Source: Pseudomonadota bacterium (GTDB lineage Bacteria; Pseudomonadota; Gammaproteobacteria; Xanthomonadales; SZUA-38). From it: DNA of 64,000 nucleotides. The stretch spans positions 1-64,000 of the forward strand of contig JBCCCR010000037.1 of assembly GCA_039033415.1 (NCBI GenBank). Direction: 5' to 3'. Positions 51,695 to 61,042 of this stretch are shown piece by piece. Under the pieces are notes generated by a model. That model worked only from the letters and a program-made list of their open reading frames with translations, was not told where the DNA came from and did not search any database. Within the stretch, counting starts at the first letter, position 1, and each line of letters begins with the position of its first letter. Position numbers and translations under genes: made by a program.

Positions 51695-51954
51695 TCTGAT
51701 CGCTCGTCCCTGACCGTCGACCGGAGTCCGCTGCGGACCGTCCGTGGTCATTTGTTGCGCTGATTTACCGATTTACTGACCTTCCGCCTTCATCTGATCA
51801 AAAAGCGCAACCCGCGTATCAGTCTCCGCAACGGTCGGTCGCTTTCATTTCGTTAAGTTCCCGTTAAGCGCTGGACGGACCTGGCGCGGCAAGGCACGGC
51901 TTACTTTTCTGCACGCTGACCCTTGTGTGCTTAACCGAAAAAGGTGGAACACTG

Positions 51955-54777
51955 ATGAAAGTACTGAAACGTCGAGAACTGAGCGCAGCGGTGGTGGGGG
52001 CACTGGCCACGATGGCCACCGCCGGCGCCCAGCAGCTGAACGAAGAACCCAACTCGCTCGAGGAGGTGGTCGTTACCGGTTCCCGCATTCCGCGCCCCGA
52101 CCTGGTTGCCAACAGCCCGGTGGCGGTGGTGGACTCGGCGGAGTTTGAACTCGCCGCCACGGTAGAGACGGAGTCGCTGCTTAATACGCTCCCGCAGGTT
52201 GTGCCTTCTTTTGGTGCCACCACCAACAACCCCGGAACCGGTACCGCAACCGTCGACCTCAGAAATCTGGGTACGGTTCGGACCCTTGTCATGATGAACG
52301 GCCGGCGGATCGTCGGGTCGGGAACCAACGGGGTTGTGGATATCAACAACATCCCGCCGGCGCTGATCGACCGGGTTGAGGTCGCCACCGGCGGCGCCTC
52401 GGCGGTCTATGGCTCTGACGCTATGGCCGGTGTCGTGAACTTCATCCTGAAGAAAAACTACGAAGGCTTTGGCATCAACGCCCAGTTTGGTATGTCTGAG
52501 GAAAGCGACTCGGACCGCACCAACGTCGATATGATCTGGGGCACCAACTCCTCTGACGGTCGAGGCAACGTGGTGCTGTACGCCAACTACTTCGAGCGGG
52601 AACAGACGTTTGCATCCGCGCGTGACTTCTCGGCGATCGAACTCGACGAGGATACGGACGACAACGGGAATCCGATCTTGTCTCCCGGCGGCTCGTCCCG
52701 GATTCCCCAGGGGCGCATCTTTGGTGCCGCGTTTAACGGCCTGACCGACACGCGCGGCGACACCATCGGCGGCAGCGGGTTTTTTGTCGACGACAACGGC
52801 AATCCGGACGACTACACCTCGCCGGACGACACGTTCAACTTTGCGCCGTTCAACAATCTGCAGCTGCCGCTCGAGCGATTCACGACCACCGCGTTGGGCA
52901 ACTACGAGGTGAGCGATAACATCAACCTGTTTGGTGAATTCACCTACGCCAACAACCGGATCAACCGGACGCTTGCGCCAACGCCTTATAACGAGTCCTC
53001 GGTCGACTTCGATCTGAATAACCCGTTTATCCCGGCCGGCGTGCTGGCCCTGTTCCAGGAAGCGGATACCGACGGTGACGGCATCGTTACCGGTGGCTTA
53101 AGCCGCCGGATGCTGGAAGCTGGCGGCCGCACAAGCGACGACAGTCGGAACCTTTTCCGATCGGTTATTGGCCTGGAGGGTAACCTCAACGGCTGGGACT
53201 GGGAGGTCTACTACAACTACGGTCGGATGGAGAACACGCAGCGACAGGGCGGCAACATCGTGCTGTCGAAGTTCCAGCAGGGCCTGCTGGTGGATCCGAA
53301 CGACCCGACCCAGTGCGCCAGCGGTATTGCCGGCTGTGTGGTGCTCAATCCGTTTGGTGAAGGTGTCATGACGCCGGAGATGATCAATTGGGTCCGCGCC
53401 GCGGCAACCAACATCACCAACGTTGAGCAGCGCACGATTGCGGCCAACATTGCGGGCAGCCTGTTTGATCTGCCCGGCGGAACGGTGGGTTTTGCGGCCG
53501 GTCTGGAGCAGCGCGACGAGGAGGCAGAGTTTCTGCCCGATACGTTCCTCGCTTCAGGTGACGTCGACGGCTTTAACGCCGGCCTGCCCACCGCGGGGGA
53601 GTACGACGTAACCGAGTTCTATATGGAGTCGATCATTCCGCTGGTCTCCGGTGCCCCCATGGCCGAATACGCGGCCCTAGAAGTGGGCTATCGGTACTCC
53701 GACTACTCCAACGTCGGTGGCGTTGACACCTACAAGTTCGGCGGTGAATGGCGTCCCACGGACACGCTGAAGCTGCGCGGCCTGTATCAGCGTGCGGTAC
53801 GAGCACCCAACGTTCTCGAACTGTTCCGTGGATCGTCCAACAGCTTCCCGGGCGGTGAAGACTTCTGTAACGCCGGTGCCGGCCGAACGGCGGAAGAGGA
53901 GGCATTCTGTCTGCAGCTTGGCGTTCCCGAGGGACTGCTGGGTAACTTCCAGCAGCCTGATGACCAGATTGAGGTGATCCTGAGCGGCAACCCGGATCTG
54001 GACGTGGAAAGCTCCGACACCTACTCGGTGGGTTTTGTTTACCAGCCCAGCTTTATCGAAAACCTCCAGCTCTCGGCGGACTACTACTCCATCGAAATCG
54101 AGGGGGCGATCGCCCAGTTTGGTGGCGGCCTGCAGAGCACCATCGATGCGTGTAATCAGAACCTGAGCCTGGACAACGTGTTCTGCCAGCCGCTGACGGC
54201 GCGTAACGCCGCCGGTGAGCTCGAGTTTGTGCCGCTGCCGAACCAGAACATCGCCCAGCTCAACACCGAAGGTGTGGACTTGAGCGGTAAGTACACGACG
54301 GAAGTTGGCAACGGCTACCTGCTGGATCTCAACCTTGCTGCTACCTACGTGATCAAAAACGAGCAGCAGTCCAGCCCGGTTACCGACGTGGTCGACTGCG
54401 CCGGATCGGTTGGCGTCCGGGGTACCTGCGGCAATGCCGATCCCGAATGGCGGGTTGTCGGCCGGGCCACGCTCCAGACCGGCAAACTGCGTTCGAGCCT
54501 GCGTTACCGGTTTGTCGGCGAGGTGGAGAATGAGCTGATCGCTTTGGGTACTGACCCAAGCACGCTGGCGGTGACGGACGTGGACTCCGAGCATTACTTC
54601 GACTTCGGCATGACCTACGCCTACAGCGACAACATCGATCTGATTCTCAATATCGACAATCTGCTCGACAACGATCCGCCGGTTCTGGCGGACGCCGGTG
54701 GGCAGTTCAATACCGATGCTTCGGTTTACGACGTGTTGGGTCGACGCTTCACGACAGGCTTCAGGATCCGTTTCTAA
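51955..54777 (+). CDS. TonB-dependent outer-membrane receptor
   Basis: This 940-residue protein has a signal peptide (AAVVGALATMATAGAQ), then EEVVVTGSRIPRPD, plug motifs NNPGTGTATVDLRNLG and VATGGASAVYGSDAMAG, and a barrel ending RFTTGFRIRF with terminal Phe. It belongs to the same long subfamily as the receptor at 15,660. AAGGTGGA precedes the ATG at 51955, a better start than the one upstream. It has its own terminator at 54802-54829. It lies between two different 2OG/Fe(II) oxygenase genes, which suggests that all three serve one substrate or that the receptor is affected by hydroxylation. No Fur-like site is seen in the 260-base gap before it. Confidence 0.95.
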   Translation: MKVLKRRELSAAVVGALATMATAGAQQLNEEPNSLEEVVVTGSRIPRPDLVANSPVAVVDSAEFELAATVETESLLNTLPQVVPSFGATTNNPGTGTATVDLRNLGTVRTLVMMNGRRIVGSGTNGVVDINNIPPALIDRVEVATGGASAVYGSDAMAGVVNFILKKNYEGFGINAQFGMSEESDSDRTNVDMIWGTNSSDGRGNVVLYANYFEREQTFASARDFSAIELDEDTDDNGNPILSPGGSSRIPQGRIFGAAFNGLTDTRGDTIGGSGFFVDDNGNPDDYTSPDDTFNFAPFNNLQLPLERFTTTALGNYEVSDNINLFGEFTYANNRINRTLAPTPYNESSVDFDLNNPFIPAGVLALFQEADTDGDGIVTGGLSRRMLEAGGRTSDDSRNLFRSVIGLEGNLNGWDWEVYYNYGRMENTQRQGGNIVLSKFQQGLLVDPNDPTQCASGIAGCVVLNPFGEGVMTPEMINWVRAAATNITNVEQRTIAANIAGSLFDLPGGTVGFAAGLEQRDEEAEFLPDTFLASGDVDGFNAGLPTAGEYDVTEFYMESIIPLVSGAPMAEYAALEVGYRYSDYSNVGGVDTYKFGGEWRPTDTLKLRGLYQRAVRAPNVLELFRGSSNSFPGGEDFCNAGAGRTAEEEAFCLQLGVPEGLLGNFQQPDDQIEVILSGNPDLDVESSDTYSVGFVYQPSFIENLQLSADYYSIEIEGAIAQFGGGLQSTIDACNQNLSLDNVFCQPLTARNAAGELEFVPLPNQNIAQLNTEGVDLSGKYTTEVGNGYLLDLNLAATYVIKNEQQSSPVTDVVDCAGSVGVRGTCGNADPEWRVVGRATLQTGKLRSSLRYRFVGEVENELIALGTDPSTLAVTDVDSEHYFDFGMTYAYSDNIDLILNIDNLLDNDPPVLADAGGQFNTDASVYDVLGRRFTTGFRIRF

Positions 54778-54801
54778 GCGGAGCCAAAGCTGCAGCAATT
54801 G

Positions 54802-54829
54802 GCCGGGGCGAACTTTCGCCCCGGCTTTT
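54802..54829 (+). terminator. Terminator after the TonB receptor
   Basis: GCCGGGGCGAA (54802-54812) pairs with TTCGCCCCGGC (54815-54825), followed by four T residues. It lies 25 bases after the receptor stop and just before the next ATG at 54838, so the downstream gene needs its own promoter or read-through. Confidence 0.85.
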
Positions 54830-54837
54830 GCCGTCTT

Positions 54838-56004
54838 ATGACACCGAAAGCTCAGTACCAGCGAGGGCTAGCGCTCAACGGCGCCGGTGAAAGCGCCGCG
54901 GCGCTGGAACAGGTAGCGGGGGCCGCCGGCCGCGGCCACGCGGAAGCCCAGCTGCAGCTGGCGCTGTGGCTGCTCGCCGGACACAACACGCCGGCGCGAC
55001 CGCGCGAAGGGTTCCAGCTGGTGCAAAGCCTGGCGGTCCAAGGAGACCCATTCTCTCAGGGGTTTTGCGCAGCGCTCGTCGCCGGGGGGGCGGGAACCCG
55101 ACAGTCCTGGGCGAAGGCGATCAGCTGGCTGCTGCTCGCCGCAAAAGGTGGCCTGGCCCGAGCGGTCACCCAGCTTGCAATGCTCCTGCTCGACAGCGGC
55201 ACCGACCAACGCGAAGACGCGAGATTTTGGCTGGGGCTGGCCGCGTCCGCCGGCGATGCGCCGGCACAGCGAGTCCTTGGGCGCCCGGTAGAGGCCACCA
55301 TCCCGTGGCCGGAGGACTCCCGATGGGCCGAGCTTGAGGGCGCGCTGGCAACCGGTCCAGTGCTTGCTCGTACCGAGGGCAGGGTGCTCAACGCTGGGAT
55401 CAACCTCCAGTTCTTTTCGCAGGCAATTTCACCAAACGTCTGCGCCTATCTTTGCGCTGCGGCCCAGCCGTTTCTGCGCCACGCGCGGGTGAATGATGCC
55501 GCCGCGGGTGAGCGCGTGGATCACAGCCGTACCAATGAGGCGATGGGGTTTTACCCGCTGGAGGCTGACGTCATTTCGCAGCTGATTCGCTGGCGGATGG
55601 CGACCGCGGCCGGACGGGAGCCAGCATGCGCGGAGGTCCTGTCGGTGCTTCGCTATCAGCCTGATCAGCGATATCTGCCGCACTTTGATTTCTTTGACCC
55701 CGCGTTTCCATCGCACCGGCCACACCTCGCGCAGCAGGGCCAGCGTGTCAGCACCGCGCTGCTCTATCTAAATGACGCTTACACCGGCGGGCAGACTCGC
55801 TTTGTGGAGCTGGAGCGGGAAGTGCAGGGCGGCTGTGGAGACGTGCTGACCTTTGATAACGTGACGCCAGACGGGTCCGTCAATCGAATGACGCTCCACG
55901 AGGGCAAAGCGCCCGAGCGGGGTCAAAAATGGCTCGCCAGCCTCTGGATTCGCAAACGGACACAGCCAGATGACGATTGGCACATGCAGCCTCTGGCGGA
56001 TTGA
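54838..56004 (+). CDS. Sel1-repeat protein with a prolyl 4-hydroxylase-type domain
   Basis: This 388-residue protein has Sel1-like repeats at about 5-150 (GHAEAQLQLALWLLAG, GGLARAVTQLAMLLLDSG) and a P4Hc-type 2OG/Fe(II) oxygenase at about 180-380. The metal triad is H282-x-D284 (in LPHFDF) and H354 (in TLHEG), with K364 as the likely 2-oxoglutarate contact. Related enzymes hydroxylate proline or other residues in proteins. I start at the ATG 54838 because it lies past the terminator hairpin; a TTG at 54799 is in frame but sits within it. No signal peptide is seen. Together with the TPR-oxygenase at 49,988 it flanks the receptor. Confidence 0.88.
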   Translation: MTPKAQYQRGLALNGAGESAAALEQVAGAAGRGHAEAQLQLALWLLAGHNTPARPREGFQLVQSLAVQGDPFSQGFCAALVAGGAGTRQSWAKAISWLLLAAKGGLARAVTQLAMLLLDSGTDQREDARFWLGLAASAGDAPAQRVLGRPVEATIPWPEDSRWAELEGALATGPVLARTEGRVLNAGINLQFFSQAISPNVCAYLCAAAQPFLRHARVNDAAAGERVDHSRTNEAMGFYPLEADVISQLIRWRMATAAGREPACAEVLSVLRYQPDQRYLPHFDFFDPAFPSHRPHLAQQGQRVSTALLYLNDAYTGGQTRFVELEREVQGGCGDVLTFDNVTPDGSVNRMTLHEGKAPERGQKWLASLWIRKRTQPDDDWHMQPLAD

Positions 56005-56078
56005 TTAGGCTCCGGGCACTTTCCGCCCGTCCTGAATTCAGTAAACTGCAGGGCCGCCGCAACGTCTGGAGACCTTCA

Positions 56079-58298
56079 ATGCGCAAATTCACCCTAAAAT
56101 TGGCGCCAGCCCAGCTGCTCATGACGCTTGTGCTGGCCCTAATCGTCATAACGGCCGGCTGTTCCGGCGACAACAGCGAGCCGACGGCGGAGGCGCCGGC
56201 GGACTCTGCCGAGAGCAAGGCGATGGCGGAGACTCCCGCTGATGATCTGACCGGCAACCCGTTCATGGCCGAATGGGAAACGCCGTTTGGCGTGCCGCCT
56301 TTCGATCAGATCGAAGAATCTCACTTCATGCCGGCCTTCCAGGAGGGCATGCGGGTCCACAACGAGGAAATCGACGCCATCGTCAATAACGCCGAGTCAG
56401 CCACGTTTGACAACACGATCGTGGCGCTGGATCGGACCGCTCCGCTGCTGAGCAAGGTTGCCCGGGTGTTTTCCAACCTGGTCTCCTCACATACCAACGA
56501 TGATCTTCAGGCGGTGGCGAAAGAGATTTCACCACTGCTGGCCAAACATTCCGGTGACATCAATCTGAATCCGAAGCTGTTTGCCCGCGTCAAAGCGGTC
56601 TATGACAGCCGGGAGTCGCTCGACCTGACCGATGAGCAGGCCTATATGCTCGAACGTACGTACGACGGTTTTGTGCGCTCCGGCGCGGCGCTTGACGACG
56701 CCTCGAAGCAGCGGCTGAACGAAATTGGCCAGGAGATCTCCAGCCTGACAACCGAATTCGGTCAAAACCTGCTGAAGGAAAACAACGCGTTTGAGCTGGT
56801 GCTCGAGACAGAGGAAGAGCTGGCGGGCCTGCCCGACTTTCTGCGCGCTCAGGCGGCTGAGGCAGCCAAGCAGCGCGATCACGACGGCAAATATGTGTTC
56901 ACGCTCACCCGGTCCTCGATGACCCCGTTTCTTCAATACTCCACGCGGCGGGATCTGCGCGAACAGATCCACAACGCCTGGACCAGCCGCGGCAGCAACA
57001 GCAACGACAGCGACAACAGCAGCGCCGTGGCCAAGATTGCCTCGCTGCGGGTTGAGCGGGCGAACATACTCGGCTTCGACAATCACGCCGAATGGGTGCT
57101 CGAAGACCGGATGGCAGAAACGCCGGAAAAGGCCTACGCATTCCTGCAGCAGGTCTGGCAGCCGGCGCTGGAGCGCGCCAAAGAGGAGCGTGCTGACCTG
57201 CAGGCTATGGCGAACGCTGAAGGTGGCGACTTCGAGATTGCCGCCTGGGACTGGTTCCATTATTCCGAGAAAGTCCGCAAAGAGCGCTATGCGATCGACG
57301 ACAGCGTTCTGAAGCCCTACTTTGAGCTAAACAACGTGCGCGACGGCGCCTTTATGGTGGCCAACCGGCTGTTCGGCATCACCTTTACCGAGCTGCCCGA
57401 TCTGCCGAAGTACCATCCGGACGTGCAGGCGTTTGAGGTAAAAGATGGCGACGGATCTCACCTGGGCGTCTTTTACTTTGACTTCCATCCGCGTCCCAGC
57501 AAGCGCGGCGGGGCCTGGATGAACTCCTTCAGGCTGCAGTCCAACGTCGACGGTCGGGTTCGTCCGGTCATCGTCAACAACTGCAACTTCCCCAAGGGTT
57601 CCGGCGGCATTCCGACGCTGCTGAGCTTCAACGACGCGTCCACCCTGTTTCATGAGTTTGGTCACGGGCTGCACGGGATTCTGTCGGACGTCACCTACAG
57701 TGGCCTGGCGGGTACGTCCGGTCCGCGCGACTACACGGAGTTCCCGGCCCAGATGATGGAGCACTGGATCTCGAGCCCCGAGGTGCTGCGCGAAACGGCT
57801 CGCCACTATGAAACCGGAGAGCCGATCTCCGAAGAGCTGATCGAGAAGCTCGACGCCTCATCGAAGTTCAATCAGGGCTTCAAAACCGTTGAGTATCTCT
57901 CGGCGTCGATCCTGGACATGGACTGGCACACGCTCGAAACCACCGACCTGCAGGAAGTGGCGTCATTTGAGCGCGAGTCGCTGGAGAAAATGGGTCTGAT
58001 TCCGGAGATTGTGGTGCGCTACCGCAGCACGTACTTCGGCCATATCTTCTCCAGCACCGTGGGCTACTCATCGGGCTACTACAGCTACATCTGGTCGGAG
58101 ATCCTGGACTCGGACGGTTTTGACGCCTTTCGCGAGGCGGGTGACATCTATGACCAGGAGCTGGCCGGTCGGCTGCGAGAAAACATCTACTCGGCCGGCG
58201 GCACCGCGCCGGCTATGGATCTCTACGTGCGCTTCCGCGGTAAAGAGCCCAGCATCGACCCGCTGCTGCGCAACCGCGGCTTTATCCCGGCGCCCTGA
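56079..58298 (+). CDS. dcp: Dipeptidyl carboxypeptidase, M3 metallopeptidase, lipoprotein form
   Basis: This 740-residue protein is close in sequence to Dcp (family M3), which releases dipeptides from the C-terminus of short peptides. The zinc motif HEFGH is at 525-529 (FHEFGHGLHG), and a third ligand Glu lies near 554 (TEFPAQMMEHW). Unlike the cytoplasmic E. coli enzyme, it has a lipoprotein signal with lipobox ITAGC near residue 27 and a low-complexity linker (residues 30-55), so it is probably attached to an envelope membrane. The ATG at 56079 is chosen because it starts the signal; the frame is open to 55977. It is followed by its own terminator at 58326. It may process peptides brought in near the TonB receptor, but that is speculation. 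Confidence 0.95.
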   Translation: MRKFTLKLAPAQLLMTLVLALIVITAGCSGDNSEPTAEAPADSAESKAMAETPADDLTGNPFMAEWETPFGVPPFDQIEESHFMPAFQEGMRVHNEEIDAIVNNAESATFDNTIVALDRTAPLLSKVARVFSNLVSSHTNDDLQAVAKEISPLLAKHSGDINLNPKLFARVKAVYDSRESLDLTDEQAYMLERTYDGFVRSGAALDDASKQRLNEIGQEISSLTTEFGQNLLKENNAFELVLETEEELAGLPDFLRAQAAEAAKQRDHDGKYVFTLTRSSMTPFLQYSTRRDLREQIHNAWTSRGSNSNDSDNSSAVAKIASLRVERANILGFDNHAEWVLEDRMAETPEKAYAFLQQVWQPALERAKEERADLQAMANAEGGDFEIAAWDWFHYSEKVRKERYAIDDSVLKPYFELNNVRDGAFMVANRLFGITFTELPDLPKYHPDVQAFEVKDGDGSHLGVFYFDFHPRPSKRGGAWMNSFRLQSNVDGRVRPVIVNNCNFPKGSGGIPTLLSFNDASTLFHEFGHGLHGILSDVTYSGLAGTSGPRDYTEFPAQMMEHWISSPEVLRETARHYETGEPISEELIEKLDASSKFNQGFKTVEYLSASILDMDWHTLETTDLQEVASFERESLEKMGLIPEIVVRYRSTYFGHIFSSTVGYSSGYYSYIWSEILDSDGFDAFREAGDIYDQELAGRLRENIYSAGGTAPAMDLYVRFRGKEPSIDPLLRNRGFIPAP

Positions 58299-58325
58299 AG
58301 ACCCCAAACCACAATTGTGCGTTAG

Positions 58326-58357
58326 AAAAACGCGGCGTTCTTCGCCGCGTTTTTTTT
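58326..58357 (+). terminator. Terminator of the M3 peptidase gene
   Basis: AAAAACGCGGCG (58326-58337) pairs with CGCCGCGTTTTT (58343-58354), ending in a run of eight T residues. It lies 28 bases after the dcp stop and overlaps the upstream open frame of the next gene. Confidence 0.9.
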
Positions 58358-58378
58358 CTGCTGCTGCCAGCCATCTTT

Positions 58379-59062
58379 GTGGTGAGCGGTGCGGCCGCGC
58401 ATCCGATGGACGAGGTGTGTGATCCAGCGGAACTGCCGACGCCGTTTTGTCTGGCGCTGAGCGGGCAGCTGGAAATTGAAGAGCCACCGACGCTCGGGGA
58501 GACGCTGACCGAGTATCTCGGGCTGGGGTATGTCCATATCCTGCCGGCCGGCATGGATCACATCCTGTTTGTGCTGGCGCTGTTTCTGGCCGCGCAGACC
58601 TGGGGTGTGCTGCTCTGGCAGGTCACAACCTTTACCGTCGCGCATTCCGTTACGCTCGGGCTCGCCGCCGTTGGGCTCACCTCTCCCGGAGGCACGCTCG
58701 TGGAGGTGCTCATCGCCGCGTCGATTGCGTTTGTCGCGGTGGAGAATCTGTGGCTGCGCGGCCGCCCGGTACCCTCTTGGCGTTACCTGGTGGTATTTGC
58801 CTTCGGACTGCTACACGGTCTGGGCTTTGCCGGCGTCCTGCTGGAGCTGGGCATGCCCGATGAGCAGCTCGTCGCGGCGCTGGTGGCGTTTAACGTGGGC
58901 GTGGAGCTGGGCCAGCTGACTGTTGTGGCCGCAGCTCTTCTGCTGGGCTGGGTCCTGCTGCGCAAGCAGCTGGGCCAGGAGCGTTATGTGCGCTGGTTTA
59001 CGCTTCCCTCAAGCGTCGTGATTGGACTGATCGGCGCCTACTGGGCCGTTACTCGCCTGTAA
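58379..59062 (+). CDS. HupE/UreJ-like membrane protein
   Basis: This protein of at least 227 residues has six or so membrane helices and the HupE/UreJ_2 signature: GYVHILPAGMDHILFVLALFLA, TTFTVAHSVTLGLAA and FGLLHGLGFAGVL, with conserved His/Asp that bind metal. HupE members import nickel or cobalt or support hydrogenase and urease; no such enzyme is here, so the metal is open. The start is unclear. GTG at 58379 is the first plain start, but the frame reads back through FFLLLPAIFVV, which looks like the core of a signal peptide, and overlaps the terminator. No ATG, GTG or TTG lies further up in frame. Translation might begin at a CTG near 58358. Confidence 0.85.
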   Translation: MVSGAAAHPMDEVCDPAELPTPFCLALSGQLEIEEPPTLGETLTEYLGLGYVHILPAGMDHILFVLALFLAAQTWGVLLWQVTTFTVAHSVTLGLAAVGLTSPGGTLVEVLIAASIAFVAVENLWLRGRPVPSWRYLVVFAFGLLHGLGFAGVLLELGMPDEQLVAALVAFNVGVELGQLTVVAAALLLGWVLLRKQLGQERYVRWFTLPSSVVIGLIGAYWAVTRL

Positions 59063-59101
59063 AAAAATGCCGGCTGCCGCCCCCGATCCCCAGTGATCCC
59101 A

Positions 59102-59367
59102 AGTGGGCCACCTGGCAACCAAGGCTACTTCAGCGAGCGTGTCAGGCGTCAGGCCAAGGCGATTCGTCGGGGTCATAGCCGTAGCTATGGCCTCGGCGGA
59201 TCAACGCCGGCATGGCGCCTGACGGGCTCGCCCTACGGGTCGTCACCTGGGCCAGCCTGGCGGCGTTGCGAACCTTGCCAAGGGCAACGGCCATTGGCTA
59301 CGGCTCGCGCCTTGCCAGCCAGGCCCAGGTGGCGACTGAAGTAGTCTTGGTTGCCAGGCGGCCCACT
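59102..59367. repeat. 266-bp imperfect palindrome with 32-bp inverted ends
   Basis: The ends, 59102-59133 and 59336-59367, are inverted copies with two mismatches in 32 positions. Inside lie further nested inverted segments: GTCATAGC (59178 region) with GCTATGGC around CGTA, and CACCTGGGCC (about 59248) with GGCCCAGGTG (about 59322). There is no coding potential that follows codon bias and no clear direct target repeat at the ends. It sits between the converging HupE-like and beta-helix genes. It could be a miniature inverted-repeat element (no transposase visible) or a large structured non-coding element. Confidence 0.8.
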
Positions 59368-59425
59368 ATTCCCCTTCACTCCGGGGCGGCAGCCAGCAAA
59401 CCGCTAGCTGTTGTTTCCCATCTTG

Positions 59426-61042
59426 CTACTCTTCGAAGCCATTGGTGAAGATGACCTCCGGCAGGATCGGCACAAACAGCTCCGAGGGTTCCGAGGTGGT
59501 TCCGGCGAGCGTGCCTGGGATTACGTTGTCAGCCTGGCTGGTGCTGGTGGTTCGAATGCCTTGGCCTCCGCCGATGTTCGACGGCAGCGTGAAGGTGAAA
59601 TCCCCGCTCCCGTTCGCTGTGGCGCTGCCGAGATAGGCAAGCGCCTCGGCATTGGTGTCGGTGTCGTCCAGGTAGAAGTCGATGATGCAGTTCGGGCAGG
59701 GGCTGCCGGCGCCCGCGCCGCCGGTGACGTTGAGACCATTGATTGTGAGGATCTCTGCCGCTTCGAAGGTTCGTATGACCGTGCCGATCTGCGGCCCCAT
59801 CTCGTAAAGCTTTTCCGGGCCGTCAATAGAGAGATTGCGGCGGACGGTGTTGCCGCCTTCGTCGGTAAAGGTGTCGTCGGTCCACAGCAGCGCGCCGTCC
59901 GTATTCTCAAAGCCAGCCCGCACCCGAACCATCATATTGTCGACAATCTGGTGTGAGTCGCCGGAGAACTTGATGCCCTGACCGCAGGTACCCGCGGGGC
60001 TGTTGGCGCTGTCCTCCCCGACGATATTCATCTGGACGGTATGCGACGCACCAAAGATCTCGACGGCAATCGGCGGCGTGTCATTGGTCGACCGTAGATT
60101 TTGCATTCCGGCAAGCGTATTGCCTTCGATGACCGCGCCGGTGCCGGCCAGCGAAATCCCCCAGCCGCCGTACCAGTCCTGCGGATCAGGCGGGACGTTA
60201 AACGGGCCGATCGCCTGGCACTCGACGGCGGGTGGTCGGGCCGGCACGGTGCCGTCGCGGCGCGTGCCGATGAAGTTGTTGAGAATCTGCGCGCCGCTGG
60301 CCATGGAGTTCACCTCGATGGCACGGGTGGAGGCTCCGGACAGCACGTTATTGCGAATGGTGGCGTTATTGCCGTCGCGGGTGACGTTCACGCCCTGGGC
60401 CCCAGCCAGGTTGTCCGCGTTGCCCACCGGATCAGCAAACATGATGCTGTTGCCGTCCTGGCTCAGGCCCCAGGTGTTGTCTTCGAAGATATTCCCGCTT
60501 TCCTTCAGCTGGATACTGCCGCCGCCAAAAAAACCCATTCGCCGGATCGTGTTGTTTTGCTTCTCGATTTCGATCGGAAACTCGGTGTCGACGAAGATTG
60601 CCGGGCCGCCGTTCACCTGAGGGCCGCCGTCGATGGTGACGTTGCCAGAGACATCCAGGATGCTCTGACCCTCAATCGCCAGCCGAGACTGGGAAGCGGA
60701 GTCGCTCATCTCCAGGGTCCAGACGCCGAGGGTGCCGTCGAAGCTGCCGTCGTCGCCGTCACCGTTCACCTCAAGGCCGGTGAACACGATGGAAATCGGC
60801 TGATCGCTGGTCGGTCGCGCCCCGGCCTCTCGCAATGCCCGCCGGAAGGTGCAGCGCCCCGCGCCGGGGCCGGTGGTGTCGGGTTGAAACAGGCCGCCCT
60901 GTGCGTAGGTGCAGGTGTGAGTATTGCTGCCAGGCTCTTCATCAATGGCCCAATCGACCACGATGGTGGTGCCGCCGCTCAGGGCGGCCGTAGGCAAGGC
61001 AATAGCCGAGATGACAGCCAGTACGGATAAGTCCTTTTTCAT
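59426..61042 (-). CDS. Exported CSLREA/beta-helix protein with C-terminal GFE motif
   Basis: This 538-residue protein has a signal peptide (LSVLAVISAIALPTAALSGG) and a CSLREA-like segment (CTFRRALREAGARP at about residue 64). Parallel beta-helix repeats follow with Asn-rich turns (NNTIRRMGFFGGGSIQL, GAQILNNFIGTRRDGT). It ends in ILPEVIFTNGFEE. The last motif matches FVDGFE in the giant protein (5,115-10,283) and FGDSFE in the beta-helix protein (11,246). The gene is divergent from the second sigma-kinase pair, 161 bases away. The role is unknown; such helices often bind or cleave polysaccharides. Confidence 0.88.
   Translation of the reverse strand: MKKDLSVLAVISAIALPTAALSGGTTIVVDWAIDEEPGSNTHTCTYAQGGLFQPDTTGPGAGRCTFRRALREAGARPTSDQPISIVFTGLEVNGDGDDGSFDGTLGVWTLEMSDSASQSRLAIEGQSILDVSGNVTIDGGPQVNGGPAIFVDTEFPIEIEKQNNTIRRMGFFGGGSIQLKESGNIFEDNTWGLSQDGNSIMFADPVGNADNLAGAQGVNVTRDGNNATIRNNVLSGASTRAIEVNSMASGAQILNNFIGTRRDGTVPARPPAVECQAIGPFNVPPDPQDWYGGWGISLAGTGAVIEGNTLAGMQNLRSTNDTPPIAVEIFGASHTVQMNIVGEDSANSPAGTCGQGIKFSGDSHQIVDNMMVRVRAGFENTDGALLWTDDTFTDEGGNTVRRNLSIDGPEKLYEMGPQIGTVIRTFEAAEILTINGLNVTGGAGAGSPCPNCIIDFYLDDTDTNAEALAYLGSATANGSGDFTFTLPSNIGGGQGIRTTSTSQADNVIPGTLAGTTSEPSELFVPILPEVIFTNGFEE

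Noticed and set aside
53677-54798. 373-codon open frame on the minus strand
   Set aside because: Antisense to the TonB receptor at 51,955; composition mirrors the receptor and no family is recognised.
59102-59367. Insertion sequence with transposase
   Set aside because: The element is too short and encodes no transposase; no target-site duplication is clear at the ends.
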